NCBI RefSeq assembly: GCF_035982055.1
Contig: NZ_CP108427.1
Span: 7,067,001 to 7,131,000 of the forward strand
Origin: Streptomyces sp. NBC_01288
GTDB lineage: Bacteria > Actinomycetota > Actinomycetes > Streptomycetales > Streptomycetaceae
Reading direction: 5' to 3'
Length of the DNA stretch: 64,000 nucleotides
The position numbers were made by a program, and so were the translations under genes. Below the pieces are notes generated by a model, which searched no databases, was not told the origin of the DNA, and saw nothing but the letters and a program-made list of their open reading frames with translations. Shown in pieces: positions 49,851-58,500 of this stretch; the first letter of the stretch is position 1; each line of letters begins with the position of its first letter.

Positions 49851-51017
49851 TCAGCCGATCCGCAGGGGGGCGCCGTTCAGGAACTCCCGCAAAGGGGCGC
49901 CCATGCGGGCCCGCGACGGCGGGTGGAAGGTGAGACCGGTGGCGGCGGAGGCGAGGTACGTGCTGTCGGGCGCGGTGATGAACGCCATGCCGCCGAGCGC
50001 CGCCTGGCAGGCCGTGGTGGTGCGGGCGATGGCGTCCTGCGCCGCGTACCGGGCCGACAGGGCGTCGACGAGCAGCGCGTCGCTCCACGCCTCCGTGTCC
50101 ATGGCCCGGGCGACCGACTCGACGCCCAGCATCGCGGCCTCGATGTCGACCAGGAAGGGCGTCGGGTCCTGCGGGCCGCCGGCCTTGTCGAGGACCCGCT
50201 CGACGAGGGCGCTGGCGATCCCGATGTACCCGGCGGTCAGCAGGAGTTCGAACCAGAGGAAGCCGGCGATGTTCAGTTCGTCGGGTACGGCGTCGGCGGT
50301 GACCTGGGTGAACACCACCATCGCGGGGTCGAGTTCGACATCGGTGAGCACGACCTGGTCGCTCTCGGCGCCCGCGAGCACGGGGGAGCTCCAGAAGGGG
50401 CGTACCTCAAGTCCCGGTGATCCGGCCGGGATCAGGGCGACGGCGAGCCGGTCGACCCCGTCGTCGTCCTTCATCATCACGGACGCGGTCAGGAGGTCCA
50501 TGGAGCGGGACAGGCTGCACGGCATCTTGCTGCCGTTCAGCACGATGCTTCCGCTGTTCGTGCGGCGGGCGGTGATGTGTGGGCCCAGGATGTTCTGGCC
50601 GGTGTTGCCCTCTGCGAATCCGGAGGCGAGCAACAGCCCTTCCTTGGCGATGGCTTCGAGGAGTAGGGCTTCCGCGCCGCTGGCGTTGGCGCTGCGGTTG
50701 GCGTTGGCGTTGGCGGTGCCGTACGTGGCGGCCTGGACGAGTCCCGCGATCGAGAAGTGGTGCATGGTGGTTGCCACCGCGAGGGAGGGGCAGCGGGAGC
50801 CGACTGCACGCTGTACCCGTACGGCCTGGAGGGGGTTGGCGCCGATGCCCGCGTTCTCGGTCGGTACCAGGAGTGCGGGGCCGCCTGCCGCGCGGAACTC
50901 GGCGATGGCGGGGCTTGGCGCGGTCTCCAACTCGACCAGCGGGTGGCGGGCGAGGGCCGCGTCCAGGCCTGGCAACAGGGCTTCCACGGTGGTGCGTTCA
51001 TGGTGCAGGAACTTCAC
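49851..51017 (-). CDS. Acyl-CoA (or acyl-ACP) dehydrogenase-like flavoprotein
   Basis: 388-aa protein with acyl-CoA dehydrogenase layout: helical N-domain, beta middle domain with GFAEGNTGQNILGPHITARR and GSIVLNGSKMPCSLSRSMDL, helical C-domain. The canonical catalytic Glu near the C-terminus is not obvious, so it may be a desaturase-like or monooxygenase-like member. It contains an unusual TANANANRSANAS stretch near residue 100, from repetitive DNA. It lies 35 bp before the acyltransferase-like gene. Confidence 0.8.
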   Translation of the reverse strand: MKFLHHERTTVEALLPGLDAALARHPLVELETAPSPAIAEFRAAGGPALLVPTENAGIGANPLQAVRVQRAVGSRCPSLAVATTMHHFSIAGLVQAATYGTANANANRSANASGAEALLLEAIAKEGLLLASGFAEGNTGQNILGPHITARRTNSGSIVLNGSKMPCSLSRSMDLLTASVMMKDDDGVDRLAVALIPAGSPGLEVRPFWSSPVLAGAESDQVVLTDVELDPAMVVFTQVTADAVPDELNIAGFLWFELLLTAGYIGIASALVERVLDKAGGPQDPTPFLVDIEAAMLGVESVARAMDTEAWSDALLVDALSARYAAQDAIARTTTACQAALGGMAFITAPDSTYLASAATGLTFHPPSRARMGAPLREFLNGAPLRIG

Positions 51018-51137
51018 GGGGGTGCCTCTCGTCCGGCTGTGGCGGGGCCGGTGGGGGTGGGGGTGAGGGGGCGGTGGGGTGCGTGTGCCGGGTTGGGGGT
51101 GGGTGGTTTGGGTTGTGTGCGGGGTGCGGGTGGGTGG

Positions 51138-51171
51138 GGGCTGGTCGCGCAGTTCCCCGCGCCCCTAGGGG
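51138..51171 (-). repeat. Dispersed intergenic repeat, copy 4 (inverted)
   Basis: On the minus strand the core GGGGCGCGGGGAACTGCGCG plus ACCAGCC is present. It lies in the 661-bp gap between the P450 stop (51679) and the acyl-CoA dehydrogenase-like start (51017). The remaining 51018-51137 and 51172-51280 is G-rich, low-complexity DNA in which I see no gene. Confidence 0.85.
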
Positions 51172-51280
51172 GATTGGGGTGGGGGGAACTGGATGGCGGG
51201 GGCGCATCCGGATGGTGGGGGCGGAGCCAGGTGGTGGGGCGGAGCCAAGTGGTAGGCCGGATCCGCAAGGTCGGCCGGCT

Positions 51281-51660
51281 CTGGATGTTCGGCCGGACTC
51301 GGATGGTGGGGGTGGCCTGGATGGTGGGCCGGAGTCGGTTGGTGGGGGTGGCCTGGATGGTGGGCCGGAGTCGGTTGGTGGGGGTGGCCTGGATGGTGGG
51401 CCGGAGTCGGTTGGTGGGGGTGGCCTGGATGGTGGGCCGGAGTCGGTTGGTGGGGGTGGCCTGGATGGTGGGCCGGAGTCGGTTGGTTGGGGTGGCCTGG
51501 ATGGTGGGCCGGAGTCGGTTGGTTGGGGTGGCCCGGATGGTGGGCCGGAGTCGGTTGGTGGGGGTGACCCGGATGGTGGGCCGGAGCCGGACGGTGGGCC
51601 GGAGTCGGTTGGTGGGGGTGGCCCGGATGGTCGGGCGGAGGCGGTTGGTGGGGGTGGCCC
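51281..51660. repeat. 36-bp minisatellite, about nine copies
   Basis: Tandem units of GGTGGCCTGGATGGTGGGCC + GGAGTCGGTTGGTGGG. Units starting at 51311, 51347, 51383 and 51419 are identical; those at 51455, 51491, 51527 and 51563 carry a few changes, followed by an 18-bp half unit and degraded copies to 51660. One strand is extremely G-rich. The unit is a multiple of three, so all frames stay open, but the predicted peptides (12-residue repeats such as TPTNRLRPTIQA) have no start signal. It sits inside the biosynthetic operon, just after the P450 stop. Confidence 0.95.
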
Positions 51661-51678
51661 CGGTGGTGGTGGGTGGTG

Positions 51679-52899
51679 TCAGCCGTTCGCTGTCAGTGGG
51701 AGTTTCTCGAAGGACCGCAGGCTGATGGAGTCGCGGCGGCGGGGCGGGGCGGACGCGGTCAGGGACGGGAAGCGTCTCGGGAGTTGTTCGAGGAGTTCGG
51801 CGCCCTCCACGCGGGCGAGTGCCGCGCCCAGGCAGTAGTGGAGTCCCGCGCTGAAGCCGAGCACCTTGATGTCGTCGCGCCGGATGTCGAACGTGTCGGG
51901 GTCCGCGTGCCGTTCGGGGTCGCGGTTGGCGGCGGCGAGCACGGTGGTCACGTTGGCGCCCTCGGGGACGGTCACCCCGGCCACGTCGATCGGCCCGGCG
52001 GCGATGCGCTCGGTCATCTGCACCGGAGTGTCCCAGCGGAGGCTCTCCTCCACGGCCCGCGCGGCCAGTTCGGGTCTGCTCACGAGCAGGTCCCACTGAT
52101 CCCGGTGGGTGAGCAGCGCGTGCACCGCGAGCCCGAGCAGGCCGGCGGTGGTCTCGAAACCGGCGATCAGGACGAGCACGAGGGTGTCGACGAGTTCGGT
52201 CTCGGTGAGCCGGCCGTCGTCGGCGTCGCGCACCGCCAGCAGGACCGAGGTGAGATCGTCGGCGGGCCGGGTCCTGCGCAGGGCGATGAGGTCGGTGAAG
52301 TACGCGCGCAGCGCGATCACGGCTCGGTCGGCGCGCTGCCAGTCCTCGGGGGAGCGCACGGGTTCGAGGAGCCGGCCGATGTCCTGGCCCAGCCGGTGGA
52401 ACTGCCGCTGCTCCTCGACGGGGACCCCGATGAGATGGCCTACGACGGCGACGGGCAGCGGATATCCCACGAGTTCCTGGAAGTCGGCGCCGCCGCCGTC
52501 CGAGGTGGCGTCGGCGAAATCGTCGAGCAGCCGCGCGGTGATGTCCCGCACGGTGTGCCGCAGCGCGGCGACGCGGCGCGCGCTGAATCCGCCGCCGACG
52601 AGCCGCCGTAACCGGGCGTGGTCGGTGCCGTTGCTGCGCAGCAGCGAGGAGTAGAAGAATTCCGCGCTCGGCCGGTCACGCCGGTCGGGCACCTCGCGCG
52701 CGCACCAGTCGAGATCGGGCACCAGAAATTCGGGATCGGTGAGGACGGCTTGACAGTCCGCGAATCGCGTCAGGAAATACGTGTTGAATCCGGCGTTGTA
52801 ATAGACGGGTTCGGTCCGCCGCAGCTCCGCGAGTGCGGGGTACGGGTTCACCCTGCCCTCCGGGGTGAACATCGAGAACAACAGCGTTTCCGGACCCAC
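51679..52899 (-). CDS. Cytochrome P450 with TTA codon
   Basis: 406-aa bacterial class I P450. I-helix LVLIAGFETTAGLL (oxygen activation), ExxR in EESLRWDTP, haem ligand Cys356 in FSAGLHYCLGAALARVE. It would oxidise the cluster product using ferredoxin electrons; no ferredoxin gene is adjacent. GTG at 52899 follows GGAGAGG. Codon 97 is TTA (52609-52611), so expression should depend on bldA. Confidence 0.95.
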   Translation of the reverse strand: MGPETLLFSMFTPEGRVNPYPALAELRRTEPVYYNAGFNTYFLTRFADCQAVLTDPEFLVPDLDWCAREVPDRRDRPSAEFFYSSLLRSNGTDHARLRRLVGGGFSARRVAALRHTVRDITARLLDDFADATSDGGGADFQELVGYPLPVAVVGHLIGVPVEEQRQFHRLGQDIGRLLEPVRSPEDWQRADRAVIALRAYFTDLIALRRTRPADDLTSVLLAVRDADDGRLTETELVDTLVLVLIAGFETTAGLLGLAVHALLTHRDQWDLLVSRPELAARAVEESLRWDTPVQMTERIAAGPIDVAGVTVPEGANVTTVLAAANRDPERHADPDTFDIRRDDIKVLGFSAGLHYCLGAALARVEGAELLEQLPRRFPSLTASAPPRRRDSISLRSFEKLPLTANG

Positions 52900-53119
52900 C
52901 TGATCCTCTCCGGTCCTCTTCTATCTCTTCCTTCTCATCTCTTCCCGGTACGGATCTTTCTTGTACGGAGAGAAAAGAAATGCATCGTTATGCAATCTAT
53001 TTGCGTATTGCAGCTTAACTATCCCTTCAAGTGTGCTCTGGGTTTTATGTCGGGTTATGTGTGATTTGGGTGGTAATGCGTGCCCGTAACGAAGGAGGTG
53101 GGGAACGCCGGTACGAATG
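52900..53119. other. AT-rich intergenic segment upstream of the P450 gene
   Basis: Between the MpaB-type stop and the P450 start the base composition falls sharply (for example AGAGAAAAGAAATGCATCGT near 52970). It contains a TGCAT-CGTT-ATGCA dyad (52981-52994) and a nearby TTGCGTATTGCA motif. It probably holds the P450 promoter and operator, but I cannot assign a clear -35/-10 pair. No gene is seen. Confidence 0.45.
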
Positions 53120-54607
53120 TCACGCCTGGGCGAGCAGCGGGTCGTACGGGGTCGAGCGCCGGCGGCCGGACATGAAGGTCAGGAAGTCCTTGACGAACGC
53201 GCTGCGGGTGTACGCGCCGCTTGTGCCTGTGCCTGTACCTGCGGTGTCGCGGTGGAACGCGGTCCGGAACAGGGCCCGGTACTCGTCCGCGTCGATGTGC
53301 TGGTTGCCGTCCTTGTCGGTGACGTCGAAGAGGACCTCGGCCACTCTGATCAGCGCGGGTCCGGCCAGGGACGGGGCGGCCGCGCCGTACTCCTGGGCGC
53401 TGACGCGGCCGTCGCCGTCGGTGTCCAGGGCGCTCTGGAGCTCCCGCCACCAGTCGGCGTAGGCGTTGTAGAGCCTGGTCTCCTCGGGCTCGTCGAGGTC
53501 GAGGCGGGTGGACAGCTCGCGGGCCATGGCGGCGAGGTCCGGCCAGTCCAGGTAGCCGTCGCCGGTCTGGTCCAGCACCTCGCGGAAGAACTCCTCGGCG
53601 TCGCGCCGCATCTCTCCAGGCGCAGCGGGCTCCGGTTCCGGTTCCGTGGCGAAGGGCGTGACGAGCCGGAGGAAGGCTCCGGCTCGCTTCATCTTCTCGT
53701 GCAGGGCGCGGACGGTCCGGGCGCGAGGGTCGTCGCTGTCGGGGGTGAGCGCCAGCAGGTCGGCGATGTTCTCGGCGCGGATCCAGCCGTCGGGCAGGAA
53801 ACGGGCCAGGCCCACGGTCAGGTACGCGCTCTGCATCAGGGTCTGGGCGCCGAGCAGTTCGGGCAGCCCCGCCCGGCGGCGGAACGGCTCGGGCAGCGAG
53901 GCCACGGTGATGGCCCCGATGACCGGACCGGCGACCGCGCGGCCGAGCGCCCACAGGGTGGGCAGACCGTTCAGCAGCGGCGGAGCGGGAAGGTGGTCGA
54001 AGAGCTTGTAGAGGATGATGCGCATCGCTTCCGTGTTCTCCAGCTCCTCCTCCACCACACGGTCGTAGTACCGCCAGAACTCGTGCAGTGTGGGCGGCAG
54101 TTGACCGGCTTCGTCCCCCAAGGCGCCGAGGAACGCCTGGAATTCGGCGTACAGCCTCTCCATGGACCGCTGTTCCAGGGGCTGTCCGCTCAGTCGCAAC
54201 ATGGTGACGGTGCTCTCGAACAGCGTCGCCACCACCCAGGCGCGCGCCTCGGGGTCCATCGCGTCGTACGGCCGGTCGCGGGCGTCGGTCCCGTTCAGCC
54301 GCGCGTGCAGCCGGTTGAGCCGCGCCGCCTCCCGCTGCCGTACGTCGTCGTCGGCGCCGAACATGCGCCGCAGGCTCAGGAAGGTGTTCTGGAGCCTGCG
54401 CCAAGGGTGGGCGACGAACGTGGAGTTGTCGATCAGGGCGGCGCCGATCTGCGGATGCGCGGCCTCAAGTACGGTCGCCCGCACCACGGCCAGGGCCCAG
54501 CGCGCATCGCTGAAGAACTCGTCGAACTGCGAGCCGGGGCCGAACATGGGTGTCAAGTCGCCAGCCGGGCGCGGCTGTTGGGGGATGCCGGAACCTGCGT
54601 CGGTCAC
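53120..54607 (-). CDS. MpaB-family (DUF2236) oxygenase-like protein with C-terminal EF-hands
   Basis: 495-aa protein. The first about 320 residues are DUF2236/MpaB-like, with the signature YDAMDPEARAWVVATLFEST; MpaB and latex-clearing proteins of this fold are haem oxygenases cleaving prenyl chains. The C-terminal part carries three EF-hand loops: DQTGDGYLDWPD near 346, DTDGDGRVSAQE near 394 and DVTDKDGNQHIDADE near 426. This suggests calcium control of an oxygenase. No signal peptide. GTG at 54607 overlaps the stop of the cis-prenyltransferase gene by 4 bp (GTGA), which links the two reactions genetically. Confidence 0.82.
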   Translation of the reverse strand: MTDAGSGIPQQPRPAGDLTPMFGPGSQFDEFFSDARWALAVVRATVLEAAHPQIGAALIDNSTFVAHPWRRLQNTFLSLRRMFGADDDVRQREAARLNRLHARLNGTDARDRPYDAMDPEARAWVVATLFESTVTMLRLSGQPLEQRSMERLYAEFQAFLGALGDEAGQLPPTLHEFWRYYDRVVEEELENTEAMRIILYKLFDHLPAPPLLNGLPTLWALGRAVAGPVIGAITVASLPEPFRRRAGLPELLGAQTLMQSAYLTVGLARFLPDGWIRAENIADLLALTPDSDDPRARTVRALHEKMKRAGAFLRLVTPFATEPEPEPAAPGEMRRDAEEFFREVLDQTGDGYLDWPDLAAMARELSTRLDLDEPEETRLYNAYADWWRELQSALDTDGDGRVSAQEYGAAAPSLAGPALIRVAEVLFDVTDKDGNQHIDADEYRALFRTAFHRDTAGTGTGTSGAYTRSAFVKDFLTFMSGRRRSTPYDPLLAQA

Positions 54608-55416
54608 GATCGAAGTTCTCCGTTCGGGAGGGGCGGGAGGCCGTTCGGGACGGGCGGGACGCCGCCGAAACGGCGTTCGCGTTGCCGGTAGGCGTGCAGG
54701 CACTCCAGGAAGTGCGGCGCGCGGAAGTCGGGCCACAGCACCGGCGGGAAGACCCACTCGGCGTACGCGACCTGCCACAGCATGAAGTTGGAGATGCGCT
54801 GTTCGCCCGAGGTACGGATGACCAGGTCCACATCGGGGGTGTCGGGGAAGGGCAGATGGGCGGCGAAGGTCTGCTCGGTCACGCCGTCGGCCGGCACGCC
54901 GTCACGGATCAGCGACCGTGCGGCCTCGACGATGTCCCGGCGCCCGCCGTGGTCGAAGGCGACGGTCAGCGTCAGCCCGCGGTTGCCGTCGGTCAGCGTC
55001 ATCAGGTCGGCGAAGTCCCGGGCCAGCGCCGGGGGAATGCGGGGATCGGAGACGCCGAGGAAACGGCAGCGGATCCCCCGCGCGTGCAGCAGCGGGGCGT
55101 GCTTGCGCACCACCCGGCGCACCAGCCGCATGAGGAAATCGACCTCGGCACTCGGGCGCCCCCAGTTCTCGGTGGAGAACGCGTACATGCTCAGCCACTC
55201 GACGCCGGCCGCCCGCGCCGCCTCGATGACGTCGATCGCGGTCGTCTCCGCGGCACGGTGACCGGACGTTCGCGGCAACGACCGCTGAGCCGCCCACCGC
55301 CCGTTCCCGTCCATCACACACGCGACATGCCGCGGCACCGCACGCGGCCCCTCGCCACCCGCCCGCCGAGCGCCGGAACCAGAACCAGAACCCCCGACGG
55401 CCTGCCGAACTGTCAC
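54604..55416 (-). CDS. Cis-prenyltransferase (UPP synthase family)
   Basis: 270-aa cis-prenyl diphosphate synthase. Catalytic Asp36 in CVMDGNGRWAAQR, AFSTENWGRP, FDHGGRRDIVEA and LVIRTSGEQRISNFMLWQ with C-terminal EWVFPPVLWPDF, all family hallmarks. Besides the housekeeping copy expected elsewhere, this one heads a biosynthetic operon and may make a short or medium prenyl diphosphate for it. It starts with GTG at 55416. Confidence 0.93.
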   Translation of the reverse strand: MTVRQAVGGSGSGSGARRAGGEGPRAVPRHVACVMDGNGRWAAQRSLPRTSGHRAAETTAIDVIEAARAAGVEWLSMYAFSTENWGRPSAEVDFLMRLVRRVVRKHAPLLHARGIRCRFLGVSDPRIPPALARDFADLMTLTDGNRGLTLTVAFDHGGRRDIVEAARSLIRDGVPADGVTEQTFAAHLPFPDTPDVDLVIRTSGEQRISNFMLWQVAYAEWVFPPVLWPDFRAPHFLECLHAYRQRERRFGGVPPVPNGLPPLPNGELRS

Positions 55417-55585
55417 GCCCGCCCCCCGACAGCGCGGCTCACCGAGCTGATCCGACCACCCCGGCCGGTGATCACCTCAACCAGCGTGTCAGCGACCGGG
55501 GTTGTGCCAGGCGGGAGTTCCGGGACTTCACTCTTGGTACCTCCGTCCGAATCGGGGATCCGGGCGGAGCCTCAGGTCACGGTGG

Positions 55586-58500
55586 TCAGTCGAGTTGGGT
55601 GACCTTCGGGGTGTCGCCGGCCGACGCGGCGTCCGCCGGGGGCAGGGCCGTGGGATAGACACGGATGCCGCTGATCGCTCCGTTGGTGTATTCGCCGTAG
55701 GCGCCCGAGGACTGTTTGCGGCCGATCTGGAAGGGGCCGGTGGCGTTCCAGGGGGTGTAGGTCCAGTCCCTGGTGCCCGTCAGCCTGCCGTTGACGTACA
55801 GGCGGATCTCCTTGGCGCCGGCGTCGTAGACGCCGAGCAGGTGGGTCCACCGGCCCGCGGTCGCCTGGCTGCCGTAGACCGCTCGCCAGGTGGCGGCGGT
55901 CGTGTCGGTGCTGTGTCGGCCGAAGGCCCAGGCCTGGGTACCCGCGGAGTAGTACAGCTGGAAGCCGTTGTTCACGGTGCCGTTCTGGGAGAGGAACGTG
56001 CTGTTGGTCGTGGTGGAGAGCGAGTTGAGCTTGACCCAGGCGGACACCGTGAAGCTCTTGGACGTGTCCACGGCGGGGCCGCTCGTGGCGCCGTAGCCCG
56101 TGGTACCGGTCAGGTCGAGGGACTTGCCGCGGGTGCTGTCGGTGGTCCAGGAGTAGGCGCCGGACAGGCTCGCGTTCAGGGTGCCTGTGCTGTCGGCGGT
56201 GGTGGTGCCGGTGCCTTCGGCGAGCTTCCACCAGTGGGTGGCGGTGTCCGTGACCGAGCCCAGGGAGACCGGGGCGGCGAAGTCGTAGGTGGGCGGGGAG
56301 GTGAGGACCGGGCTCTGCCGGTAGTTGTACTCGACGAGTTGGCCGAAGGCGTTCACGGTGTAGAGGTCGGGCTTGCCGTCCGGTGCGCCGAGGCTGGTGT
56401 CGCCGAAGGCGACGGGGCTGTTGACGTCGCCCGGCGAGGCGACCACCGGGTACGCCGTCGGCGGCAGCGTCAGCCGCAGGCTGGTGTGGACGGTGGGGTG
56501 GAGCAGCGCCGGGACGAGGGTCGTGGCGTCCACGGTGATCGGGTAGCTGTAGAGCTCGCCGGTCGCCTTGTCGCGTGACCACAGGACCGGCAGGCCCTTG
56601 AAGGTGCCCGCGGCGATCAGCGTCTGGCCGGTCCAGTCGCCGTCGCCGAGCAGGATCGGGTTCTTGAGGTGGTAGCCGCCGTCGGACTGGTAGATCCACA
56701 GCTCCTTGTTCTCGACGGTGATGACGGCGGGGTAGTCGGTGGTGTTGCCGAACACGTTGCCGGGCGTGATGAGTTGGCTGATGTTCCAGGTGTGGCTGTC
56801 GTAGTCGGTGCCGCGGCAGCGGGTGTCGTCCGCGACGATGTCGGCGGTCGCGCAGGCGTCCTTGGTGACGAGGTCGTACCGCTTGCCGATGAAACCGCCG
56901 AGCGCGGAGTACGGCGCCCTCGGGAAGGACGCGTCGTCCAGTGGGTCGAGGTCGTTCTTGACGACGTAGAACTGCTTGGTCGTCGTGTTGTACGCGAAGA
57001 GGTCGTCGCCGTTCGCCCCGTGCAGGTTGCCGCGGTGGGCGATCAGGAAGTTGTTCCAGCCGGTGCCGCCCGGTGACTCGTCCTTGGTGGACACGGTGAC
57101 CGGGCCGTCGACCGGCGGCGCTGTGTCGACCGGACCGGTCTGGACCGGGGCGGCGGCCTGGGCGGGGTCGTGGTCGCCCGGGATCAGGTCGAGGTCGCCC
57201 GTCTTCGTGGTGGCGAGCAGGTCGGGCACGCCGTCGCCGGTGATGTCACCGGGCTTGACGGTGGTCGCCGGGTTCCAGGGGACGGTGAAGGTGTAGCCGT
57301 AGGGGCTGGTGGAGATGTTGCCCGCCTTGTCGACGCCGGCCACGTACAGCGTGTGCACGCCCCAGTCGCGGATCGGGACGGGGATCGTGGCGGTGGACCT
57401 GCCCTGGCTGTCGGTGCCGGTGACATCGACGCTCTGGCCGTCCGCCGCGGTGGGCGGGGAGTCGAGCTGCCACAGGAACGAGTCCATGCCGCTGGATTTG
57501 CAGGGGCCGGGGGCGCAGGTGTCGTCGCTCGCCGGGCTGTCGGCGCCGGCCACGGTGAAGTTCGTGGTCTTGCCCGGTCCCGCGTAGACCACCGGGTCGG
57601 CGGTTCCCGAACCGACCGGCGGGAAGGACGGGTTGCCGGTCACCTCCGGGGTCGGCGGGGCGGTGAAGTCGGTGGAGAACCAGCAGTGGTCGGACTTCGC
57701 GGAGGTCAGGTCGGAGGCCGAGTCGTCCTCGGCGTAGACGTCCCAGCCGTACTGGTGGCCGTCCTTCAGCGTGGCGCCGATCTTCATCGCCGCGTCGGTG
57801 CCGGAGTCCAGGAACGCGCTGTCCGGGGTGGACACGGCGGTGCCGTTGCCGTCGCCGTCGGGGTCGACCGTGCGGTCCCAGACGTAGTAGTGCGCCTTGA
57901 CGTTCTCGCCGGACATCTGGGTCGTGACGGTCGAGTGCAGGGTGATGTTGCTGCCCGCGTCCGAGTAGGTGGTCGCGCCGATCCAGCCTACGCCGCTGGT
58001 GGTGCAGGCGGCCGAGGCGCCGGTGGCGGGCGGGGTCATGCGCAGGTCGGTCGGTACGGCGGGCGGGATGTCGAACTTGGTGGTGAGGGTGAGCGTGGTC
58101 GACATCCGCAGATAGTCGTCGTTGCCGGAGGTCTGCGACTCGTTGCCGTAGAGGCCGATGGTCCAGGTGTTGGAGGCCGCGCCGAAGGTGCCGTCCGCGT
58201 CGTAGCCGTCGCCGTCCTGGTCGGCGATTTTCTGGGCCCCGTCCTTGAGGTGGAAGGTGGCGGTGCTGTTGCTGCACGAACTGCCGGAGTTGGCGCCGCT
58301 GGGCACGGTCTCGTCCACCGGGGGGAAGGCGCTGTCGTGGGTGCCGGGCCGCGACAGCCAGTCGGTGCTCGCACTGATCGCGTTCACGGTGTGGAGCGTG
58401 AGCGGCTGGTTGTGGGTGCAGTCGTAGCTGGCCGCGAAGGTGGTGGCGATCTTCACGTAGGCGTCGGAGACGACGAACGACGGATGCAGTTTGCTGGTGT

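Noticed and set aside
51281..51660. Possible CRISPR array
   Set aside because: Units are contiguous 36-mers without unique spacers and there are no cas genes; it is a minisatellite.
50579..51838. Plus-strand 419-aa frame with Gly-rich repeats (GGPESVGGGGLD)
   Set aside because: Same minisatellite read on the other strand, flanked by antisense of real genes; no ribosome-binding site.
51014..52096. Minus-strand 360-aa frame with 12-residue repeats (TPTNRLRPTIQA)
   Set aside because: Produced by the 36-bp minisatellite and the shadow of the P450 gene; no start signal and no family resemblance.
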